Shown: piece after piece, positions 57,305 through 64,000 of the stretch
Position numbering within the stretch: position 1 is the first letter of the stretch
How the letters are laid out: every line of letters begins with the position of its first letter
Source: Melieria omissa
Lineage: Eukaryota > Arthropoda > Insecta > Diptera > Ulidiidae
NCBI GenBank assembly: GCA_963971225.1
Contig: OZ020267.1
Coordinates: forward strand, 68,130,438-68,194,437
Direction: 5' to 3'
DNA: 64,000 nucleotides
Translations under genes and position numbers: made by a program
The notes under the pieces: generated by a model
Seen by the model: the letters and a program-made list of their open reading frames with translations, nothing else
Database searches by the model: none
Told to the model about the DNA's origin: nothing

Positions 57305-59886
57305 CTAATTTTCAGCTACTGCTGTATCGTCTTCAAATGTAATAAGAACTGCTCCCTTGGCAACATTTTCACCTTCAGTGGCACCAATCGACTTAATGAC
57401 AGCATCCTTTGGAGCCTTCAATATGTGCTCCATTTTCATTGCTATTGAAAAATATCAGAAAGTTTTAGTATAAAACAAATGACTAAAGAAGCATAGTGCT
57501 TACCAATAAGCATAGCTAAGCTATCGCCTTTTTTGACTTTTTCACCAGGTTTCACCAGCACTTTTTCGAGTACACCCGGCATGGGTGCTACCACTTTAGA
57601 ACCCACACCGCCACCATGCTGATCAACATGCGCTCCTAGAAATTTGGGCTGTACCAATTCAAAGCTCAACTTGCCTTGCTGTAAGTTGAGAGACCGTATT
57701 TTTACACACGAAAATCAAAGTTTCACTTGTTCAACTTACATCTAAAAAGATGGTCACTTCCGCGTCATCGATATTGGCATTGTACGTGGAAATGCTGTTA
57801 TCAATGTTTGCTCTGATCTTGAAGCGCTGACCAGCTGGCACAAGCTCTGCTTTAACCGTCTTCCAAGCACCGCTGTCCACCTGCAACTGCATTACATCTT
57901 CGTCGAACTTCACTCGAATTTGATGAACTGAAAATTAAAGAATAGTTATAAATCAATACATCTTTACACTGCACCAATATCGTTACTTTTTTCATTAGCC
58001 TTCATGTTGTAGCTTCTCATCAAGGCATAATTTAGGCGCTCGTTTGGCGATGCAGCAAATGGATCGCTGGCGCTGGCGTTGCATCTGGACACCTGCAATT
58101 CGTTAAGCACCAGTGCCAACACTGCCTGGCACAATTCAGAGTCCTTGGTTTCGACGGGCGGGAACAGCGTGTCAAAGTGTTCATCAATAAAGCCTGTGTG
58201 TACATTGCCCTGCTGGAATTCCGCATGACTAGCCAGATCGATCAAGAAGTTGATGTTTGTCTCCAAGCCAGTGATCTGACGCAGTGCAGCGTTAGTTATG
58301 TATAAAGATTCCTTTCTCAGCCAAAAGTTTGCTTACATGATACTCACGCAGACGCGCAATGAGACTATTGAGCGCTTGTGTCCGATTCTCGCCCCACACA
58401 ACCAACTTGGCAATCATAGGATCGTAATGTACGGACACTTCGTCACCTTCGCGCACGCCGGTCTCCACGCGCACATGCTCGTTCGGCTGCGGCGTGGCGA
58501 GGTAGCGTAATGGGCCGGCGCCGGGAAGAAAGCCGCCTCTGTTGTAATAAATGCATTTTCAATCACTAAGTGTAGAAGTATTTCAAGTTTCGAATTTACC
58601 GTGGATTCTCAGCATAAATACGCGCCTCAAATGCGTGTCCCTTGCGTGCGATTTGCTGCTGCGTCAAAGGCAGCGGCTCGCCAGCAGCAATGCGTATTTG
58701 CCACTCGACCAGATCGGTGCCGGTGATCATTTCCGAAATAGGATGCTCCACTTGCAAGCGCGTGTTCATCTCCATGAAGTGAAAGGACAAATCCTCCTTG
58801 TCCATTATGAATTCCACAGTGCCAGCGCCAACATAACCCACCGCTTTGGCTGCACGCACTGCTGCTTCGCCCAGCTCACGGCGCAGTTGGTCGGTCAAAC
58901 CAGGCTGTAATGGAATTTGATTTGCATAAATGTAAAACGGTCAACGTAGAGCGCAGTTCGTACCGCAGGTGCCTCCTCAATGATCTTCTGATGGCGACGC
59001 TGTACCGAGCAATCGCGCTCCCAAAGATAAACTGCATCGCCGTACTGATCGGCAAACACTTGCACCTCTACGTGTCGTGGAGAGCGCACATACCGCTCGA
59101 GCAGCACCGAACTATCGCCGAAGGACTTTTGCGATTCGTTGCGCGCTGAATTCAGCGCCGTGAGAAAATCTTCAGCGCACTCAGCAATGCGCATACCCTT
59201 GCCGCCACCGCCGCGCACTGCTTTTATCATCAGCGGAAATCCTATCTTCGCGGCCTCTGCCTGCAGCCGGCTGTCCGACTGATCGTCCCCGTGATAGCCA
59301 TTGATGATGGGCACGCCCGCTGCGGCCATTATCGACTTGCTGGTGCTCTTAATGCCCATGTCGCGTATTGCCGAACTGGGAGGACCCATGAAGATGATCT
59401 GCTCGCGCTGACAAAGCTCTGCGAATTCCAGAGACTCGGACAGGAAGCCGTAGCCCGGGTGAATGGCTTGGCAACCGGCCTTTTTGGCAATTTCAATGAT
59501 GCGCTCACTGCGCAAATACGACGCAGCCGATGCGGCTTCACCTACACGGTAGGCCTCATCAGCCAGTGAGGCGTGCAGCGAATGCTCGTCGGGATCGGAG
59601 TAGATGGCTACAGTGCGAACGCCCAGACGGCGCGCAGTGCGTATGATGCGGCAAGCGATTTCGCCGCGGTTCGAGATAAGAATCTTGTTGATAGGTCGCA
59701 CACGCACATGGGGGCTCGCCTTAGTGCTGTAGCACCTGTTGTGAGGAGAAGATTGGGGGGACGAACAAATGCATTGATTTATGTAACCAGTGGATAACTG
59801 ACAGCAGCATTAACTTCCTGGCACATTGTTAAATGACAGACTGTTTACCTGAGTGCTGCAAAATTGCGCCAAATGCCAGTGAACAT
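57305..59886 (-). CDS. Mccc1: Methylcrotonoyl-CoA carboxylase alpha (biotin-carrying) subunit, mitochondrial
   Basis: Eight exons, complement(57305-57441, 57504-57678, 57740-57927, 57987-58275, 58337-58538, 58600-58904, 58964-59735, 59849-59886), give 701 residues. The enzyme carboxylates 3-methylcrotonyl-CoA in leucine breakdown in the mitochondrial matrix. The N terminus [16 protein letters not shown] is a typical mitochondrial presequence. The biotin-carboxylase domain follows: [34 protein letters not shown], the ATP-grasp loop [32 protein letters not shown] and ARIYAENP. The C-terminal biotinyl domain has [17 protein letters not shown] and AMKMEH with the biotin lysine at about K659. The intron between exons 7 and 8 splits the Ala codon of AMKM. 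The domain order and the weak middle domain fit MCC alpha better than propionyl- or acetyl-CoA carboxylase. Confidence 0.94.
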
Positions 59887-60172
59887 GGTCGAAGCTAAAA
59901 TATTTACAATTAAATGCCAACACGGTTGTAAGAAATTACAAAAATAAAACGAAGAGTCACTAGCCAACACGTTCGGATAATTCTTATCACTACGCGTAGG
60001 ACCAGTGCTGCCAGCTCGCCTCTGAACATGATCATCTGTTTCAGCAACTACTGCACTGTGGAGCAGATTTAATAAATTTTGAATTAGTACAATTACACAA
60101 TAATTGAAACAAATTAAGAGTGTGAATAAAAACAATAAATACAAATGTTTTGCTTAGAGTAATTCGGCCGCA

Positions 60173-60310
60173 ATGCGAATTCTAAAAGCCACCAGCCGAA
60201 TCCTAAAAGCCAAGGTAGTGCAAAATTATTGGTTTTCCGAAGCACAAACGACTGCTTCTCCGCCAGACAGTTCTTCAGAAGAGAACTCAAATATTAGTGT
60301 TTCGCCATAA
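60173..60310 (+). CDS. Candidate small protein, 45 residues
   Basis: ATG in a fair context (GCCGCAATG) opens a frame ending in TAA. The peptide starts MRILKATSRILKAKVVQNYW, basic and possibly amphipathic, and ends in an acidic Ser-rich tail (SPPDSSSEENSNISVSP). RILKA occurs twice, encoded by a near-repeat at DNA level. It lies 287 bp from and divergent to the Mccc1 start. I do not recognise it. It could be a small mitochondrial-type protein, a first exon (a GTAGTG donor-like site follows AAAGCCAAG), or chance. Confidence 0.35.
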   Translation: MRILKATSRILKAKVVQNYWFSEAQTTASPPDSSSEENSNISVSP

Positions 60311-60443
60311 ATATCACTAAATTTAATATTTTTTGACTGCTGTTGTGAAGCTGCTCTTCAAATAAGCACGCACGTTACAGCTCTCCTTGAGTGCAGCAAT
60401 AATAATACAACAATCGAAACATAACAATGTGTGCATAACAAAA

Positions 60444-60465
60444 GTGTGTGTGTGTGTGTGTGTGT
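60444..60465. repeat. (GT)n microsatellite
   Basis: Eleven GT units upstream of Mccc1. Confidence 0.9.
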
Positions 60466-63400
60466 ATGATAGAGTCGGTAGCATGACAATTGCCGCAGTC
60501 GCTGTAACAAAATTTGTTAATTGAGCCCTAATTTTAGCCAACTATTTACTCAAAACAACAACAACCACAAAAACCAAGCTCACACATAATGGCGGCAGAT
60601 GGAAATGGCAACGCGGAATCAAAATTTAAATCAAAATACTGAAAACTGGGTACAAAAGACTGCAACAAAGGCGCGTTTAATAGTTTAAAAGCCAATAGCC
60701 AACAGCCATCAGCAACGGCAACAAAGTCAAGAAAACAACGTGCTTGAGCAACAGAAAGGAGCGGAGCTATGTTGTTGGCGGCGGCAGTGGCTGCACGCGA
60801 CCACAGTTGGCGCCTTGAACACACCAGCCAGTTTGAGTTGATTTGCTGGCGCTTTTGTGGCCATTGTGTGTTATCATTACGATTGTTACAACTTTGGCTA
60901 CGCTTCAAACCCAAACACCTTTCCAATTCCAGCCATCCAACTCCGCGCGCGCACGCAGTGTGAATTGGTGTGAGCGCCGCAACTTGGACTGGTGAGTCAA
61001 AAGAGCTGGTGCGCATGCGCTCACACCAAACTCCCAAAGCAACATTAGCAACAGCAACAGCAAGAGTGCCAGCAGCAGCAACATCGTCACCAATTTTCAT
61101 GCGTTTTGCTGGCCGAGTATGTTGTGAGCTCGATTTTTGAACGCTGTCTTTGGCTGTTTGGCTTCTGGCAAAACCAACCACTTTAGTTTCAGTCTTTTGC
61201 TAAACGTTAACGGGGAATGTTGTAGTCGTCGCTTAAACGAGACAGTCGCACGTAAAATCTCAAGTAAAGATTGCAAGTTGCACGCTTTAGGTGCATTTGT
61301 TGTTGTGGGGTAAAACAGTTTGGCGTGATTTGCCAGCTATTGCCGCACTGAAGGCGCAACATTGTAAAACGGTTGGAACGGTTTGAGGCGCCAAGTGCTG
61401 TGGTTTAATGTTTGTGTTTATATGCAATTTGTGTGTAACCTTCGATTGCAAACAACAACTACAATTACAACTATTACTTACGAATCAACAGCACAAACGT
61501 GAGGCGGCAAAATTTGGCGAAAAAAAATTTTAAACTTGTGCGAACAACTTGTCAGAACAAAATTTTAAGGAATCGAAGTGCAAATTCGTAAAAATTCAAT
61601 ATTGAATTGAAAAATTATTCAATTGGTAGCTAAAATTTACTAAAAACTATATATAAATGGGAAAATATATGGCAATTTCAAGACTACTAACAATAATAAC
61701 AAATGAAAACAAAAATTATGAACAAATAATTAAATAATACAAAAAATAAATCTATGGTGAAGAAATAAATTGCGGAAAGCCAAGTTGCAATGACAGTGCA
61801 GTGTATTTAAGAAGCCGAAATAATTAGCAAATCAGTCAAAACAACAAATTGATGATATTATTTGAAGACGCATTAGTGATGGGCTAACAGTTTGAATTGT
61901 TGAAAAAGTTAACCGTTCGCAATCAACAAATTTACTTTGGAACTGTCAAACTGTGGTTTCCTTTTTTTATGATGAGTCACGAGATGGCATACTTTTGTAA
62001 TTAGCATGCGAACACAAAAACCGAATAAATAATTCAGTCTCTTTGCCTTAAAAAAATCAGATAAACATTCAATTTTATGATGGGCAATGGTTATCATAAA
62101 AACTCTCCACTGTCGGATTCTGTCTTGCCACATCATCTATCTTCAAGTGCGACTCAGACTAAGAGATGATACAGCTTTCACTATTAGACCTTTTCAGACG
62201 CGATTTCTTTACTTTTGTTAAGCTATAATATAGAAGATTTATCGTGCATTTGAGAAACGACAGCCGATTTCAATAGCTTTCTATATCTATGATCAGACAC
62301 ATCAAACTCAGATAAGGTTTCTTCGACCAGGTTGTATGATTATTCAACTTGGATTTTTCTTTGTAATTGGTTGATACATTTTAAAAAAGAAACCCGCTCA
62401 GCTTCATTAACGGTAGAACAGTTAATTTGTGAAAATGATGTACGGCAATTGGTCAGCTGTATCAACTTGAATGAGTCAGGGAACTATAGCTGGATTGGTA
62501 TTCGCCAAGTAACAGACACTTGTATGCCAAATCCCAGTCCTCCCATCCATTAGTTGGTAATAAGTTTAAACTTAGGCGCTGAATTTGTTGAAAGCCAAAA
62601 TTATGCAGAAGCCGATTGTGCGACTTCTCTTTCTGGTATCGTAAAGCATCAATTAACCAACTTAATGCATGATAATATGTTAATTGCCAGTTGCCAAATA
62701 TTTGCTTAGCCATAGTTTTCTGGCAAATGCATGACTTACTCATTCGGCTCATTGGTCACTGGGTTTTCTGAAGGTGGAATTGGCAAGGTGATTTGTCCGT
62801 CTTAAGAGTTGTGGCAGTCACTGAGAGTGTGCAAAGTTAAACTATTTAAAAACAAAACGTCGATTCCACAAAACCTTTTGATAGTTCTTTCATCAAAATT
62901 TGCCATTTTCATAGTTGCAGTCCAGTTTGCTATGTCCAGTTTAAGATTACGATTTTTTTTTGTAATTTCCCTTAAAATTGGAAACAGTGATTTGCAACGG
63001 AAATGAAAGGCCGCACACGAAATACGAATTGAAAGTGGGTGTTAATTAGTGTTGCGCCATTTAAACCACTTTTACTTGATCGTTTTTTTAAATATTACTT
63101 TTTTTATTGATTGCACGCGCTGCAGGAAGCCATTTGGTTCTGTCGGTTGGCCGGTTGTTTCGTTGTAATCGTAAACCAAGAAATCGAAAAGAGAATTTCC
63201 GCGAAACTCATTTACGCGCATTTTGTGCGTTTGGTTTTCGTTTGTGAAATTCCGATTCACACCCGGAACGTGCGCGCCGCATTGCTGAGTTGTTGAATTG
63301 TTTTCTCTGTCTGCCGCCGCGGCTATAATTCGCTGCATATTGGTTTGTGTGTTTGTGCAACGGTGACAACCTGATTGGAAAGTTCCAGCTGAACGTTTCA

Positions 63401-64000
63401 TTTCGCATTTTGCTTTTGATGGCTTTTTGGTGTGCGTTGTGCCTGGCTAAAAAACAAACAAAAAAATGTGGCTTAAAGCCGGAGACGCTCTGTGGCTGCA
63501 GTCAGAATTGGAGTTGAGGCGGCCAGTTGAAACGCAATGAAGTAACGGTGCGTTGCAGCTGAGCGCACGGGCGGCTGGGCAGTGGGGCGCAAGAACCAAT
63601 TGGTGTAACGCTGATGCAGCATCGACGCCGGGATATGCCACAGTTGTATCCGTCAGCTACCCCAAAACAGTCAACGCCGACACAACACCAAATGTGTAGA
63701 AACCGAGCAGCGACACGCAATGCTGCGAACATCATCTCTGCAGCAGCAGTAACAGCACAAGCGGCAATATCGTCACCAACTCAACTGCTCTTGTTGTGGT
63801 GTTTTTATTGTATTGTTGTTGTTGTTGTGCTCGTCATCAACAATACTGCGCCGCTGTGACGATTTTAATTTTGCTGGCGTTCGTTGGTTCGTTCGTTGCT
63901 GTGGCGTTTATAATCCACTTTTACTTTGCGGCACCGAAAGAGAGAGTGATTTTTTCGGCACATTTTGTTATTGTACATTTTTATATACAAAATATATATC

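Larger units (their letters stand above)
59887..64000. other. Upstream region of Mccc1 to window end, no firm gene
   Basis: The left end contains the Mccc1 promoter. A possible 45-residue plus-strand ORF lies at 60173-60310 and a (GT)n tract at 60444-60465. From about 60.5 kb on, open frames on both strands (60546-61181, 63072-63401, 63614-63859) have CAG/CAA-biased composition and no family features. The final 3 kb may be leader or promoter of a gene beyond the right edge. Confidence 0.4.

Noticed and set aside
60546..61181. 211-codon minus-strand open frame
   Set aside because: The full frame begins at GTG, its composition follows CAG/CAA-biased DNA, and it has no domain, signal or family resemblance.
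63072..63401. 109-codon minus-strand frame with an ATG
   Set aside because: No recognisable motif, and the context gives no transcription evidence.
63614..63859. 81-codon plus-strand frame ending in a hydrophobic stretch
   Set aside because: ATG start and a possible membrane segment, but CAA/GTT-repeat composition and no homology signal; too weak to call.

Overview
The window looks like nuclear DNA from a higher dipteran, most probably a true fruit fly (Tephritidae) or a relative. The reasons are short introns of about 50-70 nt with GTAAGT-like donors, AT-rich spacers with CAA/CAG repeats, and proteins that read as close relatives of Drosophila proteins. The species call is inference. There is no bacterial, phage or viral gene cluster, and I saw no rRNA, tRNA or CRISPR.

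Layout from left to right. 1-2.8 kb is spacer with weak inverted repeats. 2.8-4.9 kb (+) encodes a type II Golgi-like coiled-coil protein. 6.1-7.4 kb (-) is Aurora A kinase (aur). 8.5-13.3 kb (+) is a PNISR-like SR protein, divergent from aur, with a 213-bp MITE between them. 13.7-15.3 kb (-) is a ZAD/C2H2 zinc-finger protein. 17.6-19.8 kb (-) is ATAD3/belphegor (bor). 20.06-21.45 kb is a transposon cluster in the shared bor/asun upstream region. 21.8-24.5 kb (+) is asunder/INTS13. 24.8-26.1 kb (+) is an unrecognised Gln/Asn-rich protein. 26.3-30.6 kb (-) is Nol6/Mat89Ba. 31.4-34.2 kb (-) is synoviolin/HRD1 (sip3). 38.7-50.1 kb (+) is the ubiquitin hydrolase fat facets (faf/USP9X), with several possible 3' ends and a hAT-type MITE downstream. 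57.3-59.9 kb (-) is the methylcrotonoyl-CoA carboxylase biotin subunit. 60-64 kb is spacer holding one possible 45-residue ORF.

Exon-intron structures were built by hand from splice sites, reading frame and family resemblance. Every multi-exon model closes in frame. The genes are independent housekeeping loci rather than an operon-like system: mitosis (aur), RNA processing (PNISR, Integrator), ribosome biogenesis (Nol6), ER-associated degradation (sip3), deubiquitination (faf), mitochondrial maintenance (bor) and leucine breakdown (Mccc1). As I recall, the D. melanogaster relatives all lie on chromosome arm 3R, at 87A, 89B and the 99-100 region, so the window appears to join blocks that are separate in Drosophila.

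The most notable non-gene structures are: a mariner-like element with 126-bp inverted repeats that differ at one base and with a nested non-LTR fragment bounded by an exact 11-bp duplication; a 661-bp hAT MITE with an 8-bp duplication; a 213-bp MITE with a 10-bp duplication; a Tc1-type MITE; a microRNA-like hairpin upstream of Nol6; a cluster of five identical 9-bp palindromic sites at 54.6-55.7 kb; and alternative terminal exons for faf.
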